Source of the DNA: Gymnopus androsaceus JB14 | Taxonomy: Eukaryota; Basidiomycota; Agaricomycetes; Agaricales; Omphalotaceae | Direction: 5' to 3' | NCBI GenBank assembly: GCA_009733575.1 | Contig: ML769491.1 | Location: 1 to 64,000 of the forward strand | Length of the DNA stretch: 64,000 nt | Shown: piece by piece, positions 8,870 to 19,862 of the stretch | Numbering within the stretch: position 1 is the first letter of the stretch | How the letters are laid out: each line of letters starts with the position of its first letter | The notes under the pieces: generated by a model | What the model saw: only the letters and a program-made list of their open reading frames with translations | Database searches by the model: none | What the model was told of the DNA's origin: nothing | Made by a program: the position numbers and the translations under genes

Positions 8870-11765
8870 TTATGGCAGGCGTAGGGCTGCCTGCACTACT
8901 TTACCAGCTTTTCTTGGCTCAATGCATGCTCGTTTTTTTAGATGAGCTCCAATAAACCCTGAACCCTCTGCAGTAACATTAGCATTCTTTGTCATTGTTC
9001 TGCCCCGCTTGTGAGCTTTCCCCTTTGGACTTACTGCTGGAGGGGAAGACACTGTTGTGTGATCTCTAGTGAAAGTTGGGTATTCTGCATTGTCAGTAGC
9101 CATTACTTGCTGGTGCAGTAGCGACAGTTCCTCTTCCAGCTTCTCAGCTGCTTCTGACTTTCCATGTTTCCAATATGTTAATGCAAGATTGGCCATAGCA
9201 GTCAATGTATCGGGGTGGTGCTCTCCGTTCACTTTCTTGCACAGCAGCAGCACCTCCTCTTCTAACCTCTCAGCTGCCTCCAACTTTCCATGTTCCCGAT
9301 ACGTGAATGCAAGATTGGCCATGGAAATCAATGTAAGTGGATGGTGTTCACCAAGTACTTGCTTGCGCAAGGGCAACACCTCCTCTTCCAGTTTCTCAGC
9401 TGCCTCCAATTTTCCAATGCGGCAATATGTTATGGCAAGATTGGCCATAGAATTTAAGGTATGAGGGTGAAGGTCTCCGATCATTTTCTTGCGCAGAAGC
9501 AGTACTTCCTCACCCAACTTCTCAGCTGCTTCTAACTTTTCATGTTTCCAATATATTAATGCAAGATCGGCCATAGCAGTCAATGTATCAAGGTGGTGCT
9601 CTCCATTCAATTTCTTGTCCAGTAACACCACCTCCTCTCCCAGCTTCACAGCTGCCTCCAACTTTCCATGTGCCTGATATGTTAATGCAAGACTGTTCAT
9701 TGACTTCAATGTGAGTGGATGGTGGTCTCCAAGTGCTTGCTTGCACAGGAGCAGCACCTCCTCTCCCAGTTTCATAGCTGCTTCCAACTTTCCATGTGCC
9801 TGATATGACAATGCAAGATTGTTCATGGAACTTAAGGTATGAGGGTGATGCTTTCCAAGTACCTGCTTGTGAAGCAGCAGCACCTCCACTTCAAGCTTCT
9901 CAGCTGGAACAAAGATGCCACTGTCCTTAAATACTCTTGCCAAGCAAATCTTTGTATCAACTGTTGGTAAATTATTCGCATGCCAAACATGACTGGCATG
10001 TATTAATAATTTCCGACGAAGCTGATACTCCTCATTTGCATCTCCCCGTGGAATAGCGCGTGCAAGTAACAATATAGCTGTCTGGCTTATATACTCCTGA
10101 AATTCAACAGTTTCCTGGGCACATGTATGTATTACTGCATGAAATTTAAGACATTTTTGGACAGCATCATATGATGCCAGGGACAGTTGGCACATTTCAA
10201 CTGCACTGTCTTCCCATGAGTCTTCATCTCCAAACAGAGACAAGAATTCCATCAAAAAACTTATAGCCTTGATTGGTGGATCTACATCAGCAGTACTAGT
10301 ATCATTACCAGTGAAGGCAGCTGCTTGAGAAAAGATCTCCAAAGGAATAGCAGTAGGGTGTAGATATGCACATATTTGCATAAGAAATTGGGTTCGATAA
10401 GTGAGTTTCTCGAAACTCAGGTAAAAGGCACTATACACAGTTCTCTGATAACTATCCAGTGACCTCATTTTGTAATTCAGTATTTTCTTCTTTTTCTTAT
10501 TAAAATGCGTGAAGTAATTTTCCAGTGTACAGGTTGGAGTTGCCCCAATATATGCCCCAGCTGTTGAGACAGCTAGTGCATGGTAGCTAAGAGCCTCAAC
10601 AATCTTGAAAGCCAAATCCTGGTTTTCATCAGAGCACTGTTTATGTGCTTGATTTAGAAGTAGTTCTACAGCACTTTCTATGGTAAGATCCATCAAGTCA
10701 AATTGACAATCTGGAGATGCCATTTGTGATGATTCTGAAAGGCGGCTGGTGATAATCACATTACCATGGCTGCAAATGGGAATATACTCCTTGAGAAAAA
10801 CATGTTCATTGTCAGCATTGTCAAAAATGCAAAGCCAGTTCTGATTGAACCTTCCCAGGAAATCTCTGACACTTTTGACATCTTCACCAACACCTGCAGC
10901 TTTTCCAAGCTCCTTGAAATTGGCAGTAAGGGTGTCATTGGAGGATGCATCAAAAAACCACACATTGGAAAATCTGTTTAAATGTTTTAGTATCACTTGC
11001 CATTCTGAAAGTCCATTTTCCTTACCTGGAAAAGTTCTCAGAAACAAATTTGAGAACAGTTTGTGTTTTTCCAGTCCCTCCACTTGCCACAAGTGTGACT
11101 ACATGCTTTCCAAGATTAAGGGTCCTTTCAATGGAATGCAGCAGCTTGTGCACTACTTGTTGATCTGCATAATCAGGAAGGTGAAAATCAGGAGAAGTAG
11201 AAGATGGTGAAGATGATTGTGTGGTCATCACAAGCACAGGAGCATAAGGGAGTGTATGAAGGTACTCTAAGTTGACTGGTACATCTGCACTTTGCAGAAC
11301 CAGTAGAGCATCAGCTAAAATGCCTTTGTTGATCATATTTGCAACTGATTTGGCTAAGGCTTGACCAGAGCTTGCATCCAGAAAAATGGGGGAGCTGCAA
11401 GCCTGTCATTAAGTATTTCCCTTCATTAAACAAAAACTTACTATTTAAGGCTCTGTCTTACAAAATCCTTGAGTACGCCCATGTTCGTACCTCTGAGAGT
11501 CACAGCTGGTGCCGAAAATATTTTCGAAAGTTTTCTCAATATATCTTCCCGCCCAACAAAATACTGGCTCGGTGAAGGACATTGGAGAACATTTGAAATT
11601 GAAATAAACTGGCCTATGTGTGCATATAATCAACAATGATTTCAATGGAAGAAAATTTCACATTTAATTACCATGGATTGGAGCTTGAGGAGCTTGCTGA
11701 TACGTGACATTACCAGTAGTGAAAATTGAGTTTCTGATTTCAAATTTTGATGCACCAGTGAACAT
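8870..11765 (-). CDS. NLR-type STAND protein: pseudo-NB, NB-ARC and six TPRs (912 aa)
   Basis: Four exons join in frame: 11765-11672, 11613-11442, 11394-11026 and 10973-8870. The introns are 58, 47 and 52 nt with GT...AG ends. The start MFTGASKFEIRN matches the N-terminal signature of basidiomycete NLRs. FVGREDILRKL (about residues 50-60) opens an NB-like domain. Its P-loop position reads RGTNMGVLKD and its Walker B position LLVLQSAD (about 119-126). A second, canonical NB follows: ASGGTGKT at 192-199, WLCIFDNAD at 258-266, VIITSR at 284-289. About residues 570-830 hold six 42-aa kinesin-light-chain-type TPRs (NLALxYxxHGKLEAAxKL). The tail is basic (KAHKRGR, LKKR). NLRs of this kind are thought to sense non-self or damage through the repeats and signal through the N terminus. 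No classical effector domain is visible. Confidence 0.85.
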
Positions 11766-14700
11766 CTGTGGTCTAAATAATGGATTTTTTAGTTGAAAAC
11801 TACTTCTAACATTAAGGAAACCTACAGCGATTTCATTTCAGAACCAAAAATTTTAGGGGTGGGTTGGGTTATGAAACTAGTATCCTTATATATCAGAAGC
11901 TCAGGAACAATCTGGACCGAAAATCCGTCAGCTAAAAATGAGCACAAGTCCAGGTCCTGGTAAACCTGTATCTGCGCTGCAGGTACCCAAGCCCTTGACA
12001 TGCGTGGGTACCTGCATACCTCCAGTATATATCTATATGTAACAGCAAATTAGATATAAATGGGTACATGTTTTATATTGCAGTAGCAGAGTATCTTCAA
12101 AAAGCGGCATTACTCCAACTTGAAGTTATATTTATATCAAATTTATATGTATATAATTAGACTATTGTTTGGTATCTGGGACTCCGGGTCCACACCTGCA
12201 TGAATTTGAGCCCAAGGTATGACCTGTGACCTTCCACGGACTCATGCACATCCTTACCATCAGCAAAACCTGTGTTTAATCTTTTGCCAGCTGAGCTCTG
12301 CATAGCTCTCAGATCTGTCAACCAGTTGTCAAACTGCTCTGAAATGTTGTAGAATGCTACATCAGTTATCCCATCAAACATGAACTGTATTATCTGGTAT
12401 GAATTCATACATTTATGCATGATTGTGTGGCCTCCATTGAGTATAAATAATATCTAGAGTGTTTAAACAGTAGCTCATACAATTGCACAACACACTGTAT
12501 CATCTACCCCCTGGCCTTGGCAGAAAGAGTGTCTTGAGGTTGGTACGCAAAGATAGCATATCAACTGAAGATATATATATGGATAGATTGAGCTACGCTA
12601 AAGTTTGGATGCCGTAAAGCATACGAGCTTAACTACTTAAGTGTAAATTCATCTTTTAACTTCAAAACTCTATACAGCTTTATTGCCACCGCAGGGTCTA
12701 TTGGTGCTACGCATCTGAGCTAAGGATAGGATAGGATATAAACTATACCGGCCAAGGCCTGAACAACCAATATACATTCTACATTACAGCTACAGAACGT
12801 ACATGCCAGACAATTACAGATTCGAGACTTGGCATATGCACTCTTTTAGTAGTCTCTTCCCCGTCTCAGTGATGCATAAAACAATACAAGTCTAAAATTC
12901 GTGAGTTCAGAGGGCATGCACTATACGTCACTGAAGTCTCAGTAGAATGGTATGAAATTTCTCCGAGCTGGATTTGTGTGAATGCGGAAAGCAAATCCCG
13001 CACTAGCAAAGCCTCTTGTGTTAGGATGAAAATCTAACTAAATAGTACCTGACTAACGGGATCTGTGGCATTGCCACGCTGCGGGAGTGTCCGATGATTT
13101 GTACTCTGGAATCTGTTCAATGACACTCGTAGATTGCTGTTGAAGTAATTACGAATGGAAGCTGAGCGGAGGTGAAGCTAGATGGCTTGCCTTCAACTTG
13201 CATCCACACATCAAAAGGGAAAAAGACACAATCTTTTGAAACAGAAGTTCACTGGTCAAAAATTGGCTTTACAGGAACTTTGAGACTTATTTTTTGCCCA
13301 ATTTGGTGAACTTTTTTGGATTGGTGATACACTCTCATAAAAATTCAGCCAAAGTTGATGGGTCGGTGTCAAACCAAATTTGGCCTATAAGCGCCCAAAA
13401 TGCCAGTTCAGAGGCCGACATGCCACATTGCCGTATCCCCGACTCTGACCGAAGGGAAGGGAGGGTCCTGTAGACAATGATCGGACAAAGTCCCACTGAA
13501 ACGTGAATTTCAGGAAATTTATTCCCACCGTCCACGTTATGCCATGTTTTTGTGACTTTGAAATTCATTGTGAAACATACCATTTACTTCCGTTTTTTCT
13601 TCAATCGACTTTGAGGATAAACAAGATAGAAGATACACGAGGATTGATATAGGTGAGATGCAACACACTCAAGAGATGTGTTGCTTTTCACTGAGATGCC
13701 TTTTTCCCTAATTCAATGTGCGGTTGACCAGCAGTTCGTTTATTTTCCCGTCTCTTGTCCTCTTGCCTCAATCGCGTCGCATCGCGTTTTCTCCCGTTCA
13801 TATACTGGCAATGAAACAATGTTTTCGCTCTGAATCATCATCCTGCGTCAACCTGGTGTGCCAAAATCGCCTGTTTTCCCAGGCTATCTGCAACTGACAA
13901 GTTGGTTAGAAGAGCAGGACGGAATATGCAAAGACACGAGTAGGGAAGGGTGGAGAGTGTAATAGTTGTTCTGCTTGTCTCGGATTTAACGGGAGACTCT
14001 CTGTCTACGGTTTCCGTGTTACAGGGGACCTTGCTATGGGTGCTATGAGTGCTATGAGCACTGGATAGCACTATCAAGTGCTGTCCAGTTTACCCAGGTT
14101 TCGCTGATGAATAATGTGCAATTAGCCAGCAATTAGAATTAGTGGCAACTGTAAATGTACTGGGAGATGGCCCAGAGCCCATTACACACAGCATCAGATA
14201 TGTTTTGTCCATTACAAGTGCATATTTAATGTATTTCAAACTATTTAAGCTTGAATAAGGTAGCGGAGTTTTAAATAAGGTAGCAGACTTTGAAATTTCA
14301 AGGTAACTTATTGCCTCTTCAATCATTATTTCAATGGTCTAAGCTCCGTTTAATGACTTTAAGGTTTTAATATGACTTTAAAAGTGTTCATGGACATAGG
14401 GGAGGTGTTATTTCATAATACTTCCTGAATTTCAAAAAAAAAGTTGTACAAGGCTGCACAATGACTAGAGCGTTCAAGGTCCCGTGAAGGACTGTAGACT
14501 CAGTGTAGAATATATACATGCTAAGTATTTAGATGTTGAAGCATTGGTAGACATACTATGTGCAATATCTGAGCCAAAATTTTGATTGTTAGCAAATATT
14601 TTCTGTACTTGCAAGTCAAATAAATATAATGCAAGTAAGTAATGTCGAAGTGCTCTGTGCTCTCAGAGAAGATTTACATTTGTTGGATTTGCTGTTTTGC

Positions 14701-15094
14701 AGTATCAAGCAAGTATCAAGCTTGGAACCTTTGCTGGACCTTTGTCATGAAATCATCTTTATCTTGCCCTTATCTGTATGTACAAAAGCTGTATCCACGG
14801 AGGCTCATGAGTGCATGTACTCTTTCTTCCCATTGCCATGTAGAGAATTAAAATTTATTCATTGTTTCTGCATGTTTCAAAAATCTGGTATATGTCATAA
14901 ATGTTTAGTTTTTCCAGCAATATTATGACCACAACTTCCTGTAACTATAATGTGGTCTTTGGGAATTGTTCCTTAGCCCTTTTGTAAGGGTTTCACTTAT
15001 ATTTGCTAATGATACATTCATGTGGTCAAGGTACTCAATTTTTCTAAGCTTGGGGAAATAAGGTACCTCTTATGGATTGCAAAATGTAGCATGA
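11766..15094. other. gene-free intergenic stretch
   Basis: No gene model could be supported on either strand. The stretch upstream of 11766 should hold the NLR promoter. A CATCAGCAAAACCTG word at 12258 and the repeat end at 14028-14109 belong to the TIR family seen complete at 30445-31113. The part near 13370-13430 resembles 5750-5800. Confidence 0.45.
14028..14109. repeat. end fragment of a GCTATG-rich TIR element
   Basis: The reverse complement of this stretch matches the left end of the element at 30445 for about 80 bases: the end CATCAGC.AAACCTGGGT, then ACTGGACAGC, GCTATCCAG and the CATAGCAC/CATAGCAAGG words. Further inside, the similarity stops, so this is a truncated copy or a different deletion derivative. 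Confidence 0.65.
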
Positions 15095-15297
15095 TGTTGA
15101 ACGAGGTCAAAGCGTAGGCTCTCAAGTAAGCCTCGCTCGGGGATTCCTATATCCGGGCGTTGTACAATTTTACCTATACCTTTTTCCTATCTCTCATATT
15201 TATAGAAATTTGCTATTCTTAAAACTTCATACACGTTTTACCTCTTCACAGTTCTGGCTACGTTTAGCCATTATTGAACTTTAGCCTATCAGTTGAT

Positions 15298-15305
15298 TAT
15301 ATATA
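15298..15305 (+). promoter_or_regulatory. TATA box of the LTR promoter
   Basis: TATATATA stands 26-33 nt before 15331. That is the usual distance to a start site, and 15331 is exactly where the duplicated LTR unit begins. The 3' LTR has the same box 4745 bases downstream. Confidence 0.6.
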
Positions 15306-15366
15306 CTTAACTCTTTACTTGATTGCCCTCAGTCTTTTTGACACTTTATTCGTGTCCGATCTGAGG

Positions 15367-15422
15367 GTAAGTTACTCACTATTTATTTCCTGTCTCAACG
15401 CGTACTTATTACTACTTTACAG
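15367..15422 (+). other. intron-like segment in the LTR leader (56 nt)
   Basis: The segment starts GTAAGT and ends TTTACAG, with CTCAAC as a possible branch site. Its flanks CTGAGG and TTCAAAG are joined directly in the second copy of the unit (15489-15501). It is therefore best explained as a spliced 5' leader intron of the element's transcript. The same segment occurs at 20112-20167. Confidence 0.75.
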
Positions 15423-15518
15423 TTCAAAGTACTTATACGTTTGACAGGTACTTAACAGAGTCTTTTTGACACTTTATTCGTGTCCGATCTGAGGTTCAAA
15501 GTACTTATACGTTTGACA

Positions 15519-15540
15519 GGTTATAGGCCCCGCTGCTGAA
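15519..15540 (+). other. putative primer-binding site, half-tRNA type
   Basis: Just after the 5' LTR is GGTTATAGGCCCCGC. The reverse complement, GGCCTATAACC, resembles the anticodon stem-loop of initiator tRNA-Met (GGGCCCATAACC) with one mismatch. Drosophila copia and Ty5 are known to prime with a half tRNA cut in that loop. The assignment is by resemblance only. Confidence 0.5.
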
Positions 15541-15592
15541 ACCTCGAAACCTCTAGGCTCAGAATTATCCTTGCAATCTTGAAACCTATACA

Positions 15593-17029
15593 ATGGCTAG
15601 TAACGGTGCTATTCCACCCCCTATTCCCGAGGTTTCCGCAGATTTGAAGTTTGATGGAGGCGTTCGCATTAGCTGGACGCCTGCTAAACGAAGGATCGTA
15701 AATTCACTGAAGACACAGGGTCTTGTCGGATATACCGATGGAACTACTCCTAGACCTGCTCCTATCATTGTTGTCACTCCACCTACTGGGACTACTGCTG
15801 TTCCGGCTCCTCCTGCTCCCGCTGCTTCTCAGATAGCTACTCCTGTCTTCTCAACCAACCCCACCGTGGACGAATGGGTATTCCGAAATGACAGGGCTAA
15901 AGGTGTCATCGAATCTCACATCGATGATCTCCCTTCCCTCATCCCGGATTCGGACTCTAAAAATGCCAAAGAACTTTTCAAGGCATTAGAGACTACATTC
16001 GGAGGGAAGGATGAGATGCAGAGAGTACTTACCATGCGAAGACTCCGCTCATACGTCTTTACTGGGTCTGACTCTATCGAAGCGTTTTTCAAACACATCC
16101 GAGATCTTCGAAAAGAGCGTATTGAGGCAGGTAACACGATGGACGATGATACATTTTGCGAGATCGTACTGGCCGCATTTCCCGGTGCTGAATTCGACAC
16201 TATTATTCAGAACATCACTTCATCGAAAAACTACCCCACCTCTGCTTCCGTTATCCAACAAATCGTGTTCCAGTTCACTCGCATTGAGAATCGGGATAAC
16301 TCGGTGGTTGCTGGTGATTGCATCTTGCAGGCCCATGCCGCTGTCTTAGCCAAGATAGATGACTTGGAGCAACGCTTGAAAGCCGAGCGGTCAACTAGAG
16401 ACACCTGTGAGAACTGTGGACGGCCAGGTCACGTAAAAGCAAAGTGCTGGAGGAAGGGAGGGGGCAGTGAAGGTCAATACCCATCATGGTGGAGAGGAAA
16501 GAGGGATCCTACAGTCCAAGCGCCTTCTACATCAAATATCGCGGTGGGTGAGCTTCCCCAGATCTATGGGATGGCTACCACGACACTGGTAGAAGACTCG
16601 GGGGAGATCTACGCAGATTCTGGAGCAAGCAATCACTTCTTTCGAGAAAGATCTGACTTCGAGACATATACTCCATGCTCCAGATCTGGAAAATCTTCGG
16701 AACAGAGGACCTCCCTCAACATCATTGGCATGGGTAGGGTTAGGAAGGATCTCCTGCAGGACGGTAAACCAGTCACGCTAGTCTTTGAAAATGCTCTTCA
16801 CTCACCGAACGTGGCTTTTGACCTTGTCTCGATCTCTCGACTTGACGCCCTGGGCTATACTATCATCTTCGGAAACGGTCAGGCGAAATTTTATTCTCCT
16901 GGCGGCACTCCATTTCTTGACTGGGTATGGTTCAGGGGGACTGTACAAGCTCACCGCCAAAAATCCGAAGGCCCTGGCAGCAAAGTCACGTTCATTACAC
17001 CGCCCAGTCGATCTATCCACTTGGCATAG
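15593..17029 (+). pseudogene. gag: copia gag-protease frame
   Basis: The ATG at 15593 opens 478 codons. Residues about 80-240 form the copia-type gag (UBN2-like) helical region (DEWVFRNDRAKGVI, LFKALETTFGG). A CCHC zinc knuckle, CENCGRPGHVKAKC, lies near 16406-16446. The aspartic protease signature YADSGASNHFF lies near 16610-16640. After about 16920 this frame leaves the homologous reading and stops, while the integrase sequence continues in another frame. The gag part is therefore intact, but a full polyprotein cannot be made from this copy without a frame change. Confidence 0.85.
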
Positions 17030-18057
17030 ACGATTCGCTCACGCTGGTATTGAGCGTATTAAAACTCTGCAGAAGGAGAGCCTCGTTGATGGACTTACTA
17101 TCACTAACTCGAATCTCGAGGGGAAGTGTGTTGACTGCGTTGTAGGAAAAGCGATTCGACGACCTTTTGATGCGAAACGTTGAGTGGGAGACAGAAGTTT
17201 TGGAACGGGTTCATGGAGATCTTACCGGACCAAGTGAGAACCGAGGCTCGAGGAGGATTCCGTTATTCCTTCCCTCTCGTTGATGGTTGTTCGACCTTTG
17301 CGAAGGATTTTTACCTCGCGAATAAGGAGTCTGCGTCAGCCTTAGTTGCGATGGACTCTTTTCGAGTATGGGCTGAGGCGCAGACGGGAAAGAAGCTCAG
17401 GTGCATGAGGATAGATGGGGGAAAGGAGTTTCGAGGGCGAGTGGGATGCTTGGGCTGTTAAACATGGCATTGTACTAGAACGAACCCCGGCGTATTCATC
17501 GTCAGCGAATGGCGTTGCAGAACGGAAGCACAGCGTTACCTTTGCCATGGTTCGAGCTATTCTTCACGACTCCGGACTACCCCAGAATATGTGGGCACTA
17601 GCCGCCGACATATGTTGTCTACACCGAAAATCTCCTCCCATCTACTCGAAACGGCTTCCGTGTCCCGGCGGAAGTGTTCTTGGGCAAGAGACAGGATGTC
17701 TCTCACCTCCGAGCTTTTGGAGCTAGGGCCTGGGCAACGATTGTTGATGGAAAACCAGGGAAGACAGACATGAGGGCTGTTGAAGGAAAGATGGTTGGTT
17801 ATGGCGAGAGAGGCGTATATTTCCTCTACCTGGAGAATGGGAGGATTATTAGGAGCCAGGATGTGGTGTTTGAGGAGGGAAGGCCAAATCGGTCCCTTTC
17901 GCCACTTGGAGGGGAGGATGAAGGGAATGATCAGGACTTTGACATCCCGATCAAATGCCAAGTACCGGAGGAACCGAACCGAAGTCCGAGGTCGATCAAA
18001 ACCTTTCCTCGGCATCAGACCAGAATTCCGAGCAAAACTCCGAGCAAACCAACCTAG
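16930..18057 (+). pseudogene. int: copia integrase region, several frame breaks
   Basis: The HHCC zinc finger is readable at about 17010-17160 (WHRRFAH ... CVDC). The DDE core is spread over different frames: HGDLTGPS near 17210, RIDGGKEF near 17410 and NGVAERK near 17505. The C-terminal part FLGKRQDVSHLRAFGARAW to YFLYLENGRI (17674-17850) is again in another frame. All landmarks are in the right order and spacing, so only small indels broke it. Confidence 0.8.
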
Positions 18058-19862
18058 ACGAACCTCCACCTCTACTACCTCCTCCTCTCATGCAAGCACG
18101 TCGATCCCCACGTCATCATACTGGACCACCTGTTCTTGTGGCTCCCCATCAACCTCGGTCTCGAAAGTCCAAAGCCGGATTAGCTCTATTAGTGGACGAG
18201 CTAAATGAGACAGGAGCTGAATTTAATTCCGCGCTTGCCACAATCGGTATTCCACCCGTTCCCAAAACTTATGCTCAAGCTATGGATGACCCAGATCGCT
18301 GGACGGCGGCCATTCAGAAAGAGAAAACAAGGATGGAAGAATTCGGAGTATTCGGACCTCTTCAGGACCCACCTCCAGGTGCAAAAATCCTTTTCCCTAT
18401 CTACGTCTTTGCGCATAAACTGAACGGAGACGGCGAAATCATTGAGGAGAAATGCCGGTTGGTCGTCAACGGAGGAACTCAGGAAGAAGGTCGAGATTAT
18501 TTTCAGACCTTTGCCGCCGTTATGCGTTTCGAGTCCCTCCGCATCCTTCTAGCTCTCTGGGTCACGCTCGGGTATTATATCTGGCAGATCGACTTTGCAT
18601 CTGCTTATCTCAATGCTGATCTTGAGGAAGAGCTATATGCGTGGCCTCCTGAAGGTTACGATGGGCATAGGACTGGGAAAGTGATGCGAATTAAGAAGTC
18701 TATCTACGGAATGATGCAAGCGGGTAGAAACTGGTGGGAAACGCTGGATGCGTCGTATCTGGAGATGGGGTACAAAAGGTCTCAGGCGGATCAGTGTGTT
18801 AGGAGTAGGATCTCGACGACAGGGGAGACAATGACCGGAACCTATACGGATGATACCTTAGGAGGGTCGTCAAGTGTCAAGGAGATGGATCGGGCGAAAA
18901 AGGAAATTGGTGAGAAATACCATATTAAAGAGACCGAGGACGTGCAGGTAGCTCTCGGAATACGCCTAATCCATGATAGGGAAGCAGGTACAGTCACCTT
19001 ATCCATGGAACCGTACCTCGAACGCCTGTTGGCAAAGCACGATCTTTCGGAACTCAAACCAAAATCCACTCCTTTCCCTCCCGGTCTCGTCCTCTCTGCT
19101 TCCCAGTCACCTCAAACTGAGGAAGAGCACGCTTTCATGCTCGATAAGCCTTATCGAGAGATTGTGGGAGCACTCCTCTTTGCCGCAGCCGCTAGCAGAC
19201 CAGACATTGCCCACGCTACCAACACTCTTAGCCGTTTTGTTGGCAATCCTGGCCGAGCACACTGGAACGCTCTCATCCACCTCCTTCGATACATCACTGG
19301 CACCAAGGGATATTCAATTGTTTATTCAAGAGATGCTCCCGAAGGTATTACTCCAGTTACATTCATCGATGCCGATTTTGCTGCATGCGTAGACACTCGT
19401 CGTTCCACTTCAGGTATCCTAACTATGATGGCAGGAGGAGCGACATTCTGGCAGTCGAAACGGCAGGATGTGGTAGCGCTCTCGACAACGGAGGCCGAGT
19501 ACATGGCAATGGCGAAGGGGGCTCAGCAAGCTCGATGGGTACATAATTTCCTTTCGGAGGTCGGACATGCTAGACCCTTACCCTCGAATCTCAAAGCGGA
19601 CAACAAGAGTGCGATTACGATATCGGAAAACCCAAAATTCCACTCTCGGGTTAAGCACATCGACATTCGTTTTCATTATCTTCGAGACGCTGTCAAGTCA
19701 GGGGAGCTGAAGGTTGACTACATTCCCTCGGAGGATAACCCTGCAGATATTCTTACAAAACCCCTCGGGACCACACTTCATCACCGACAAGTTGATTTGC
19801 TCTGGATGTCTCGTGGAATCCCAGACGAGGCTAGGGGAGTGTTGAACGAGGTCAAAGCGTAG
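17955..19862 (+). CDS. pol: copia reverse transcriptase and RNase H frame
   Basis: An open frame of 635 codons holds the reverse transcriptase (IDFASAYLNADL, SIYGMMQAGRNWW, catalytic YTDDTLGG near 18840) and RNase H (FIDADFAACVDTRRSTSG, LSTTEAEYMAM, KHIDIRFHYLRD). It belongs to the polyprotein and has no start of its own. The frame runs over the polypurine tract and ends 23 bases inside the 3' LTR. The catalytic box has Thr where many copia elements have Val (YVDD). Confidence 0.85.
   Translation: MPSTGGTEPKSEVDQNLSSASDQNSEQNSEQTNLDEPPPLLPPPLMQARRSPRHHTGPPVLVAPHQPRSRKSKAGLALLVDELNETGAEFNSALATIGIPPVPKTYAQAMDDPDRWTAAIQKEKTRMEEFGVFGPLQDPPPGAKILFPIYVFAHKLNGDGEIIEEKCRLVVNGGTQEEGRDYFQTFAAVMRFESLRILLALWVTLGYYIWQIDFASAYLNADLEEELYAWPPEGYDGHRTGKVMRIKKSIYGMMQAGRNWWETLDASYLEMGYKRSQADQCVRSRISTTGETMTGTYTDDTLGGSSSVKEMDRAKKEIGEKYHIKETEDVQVALGIRLIHDREAGTVTLSMEPYLERLLAKHDLSELKPKSTPFPPGLVLSASQSPQTEEEHAFMLDKPYREIVGALLFAAAASRPDIAHATNTLSRFVGNPGRAHWNALIHLLRYITGTKGYSIVYSRDAPEGITPVTFIDADFAACVDTRRSTSGILTMMAGGATFWQSKRQDVVALSTTEAEYMAMAKGAQQARWVHNFLSEVGHARPLPSNLKADNKSAITISENPKFHSRVKHIDIRFHYLRDAVKSGELKVDYIPSEDNPADILTKPLGTTLHHRQVDLLWMSRGIPDEARGVLNEVKA
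19823..19839 (+). other. polypurine tract
   Basis: The purine-rich stretch GACGAGGCTAGGGGAG ends directly at the TGTTG start of the 3' LTR, the expected place for plus-strand priming. Confidence 0.7.

Larger units (their letters stand above)
15095..15518 (+). repeat. 5' LTR of the copia element (424 bp)
   Basis: It begins TGTTGAACGAGG and ends CGTTTGACA. Only three substitutions from the 3' LTR (19840-20263) were counted, so the insertion is young. A TATA box lies at 15298-15305. From 15331 the LTR holds a unit that is present twice: 15331-15447 with an intron-like insert, and 15459-15518 without it. The two are separated by GTACTTAACAG. Confidence 0.92.

Noticed and set aside
9069..9677. 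Plus-strand frames of 131 and 62 codons with repeated SSSFSAASNFPC-like text
   Set aside because: They are antisense shadows of the TPR repeats of the NLR gene.
12258..14109. One 1.85-kb transposon bounded by CATCAGCAAAACCTG at 12258 and its inverted copy at 14109
   Set aside because: The ends match, but the inner sequence next to 12258 is unlike the family and the flanks show no duplication. Two separate fragments are as likely.
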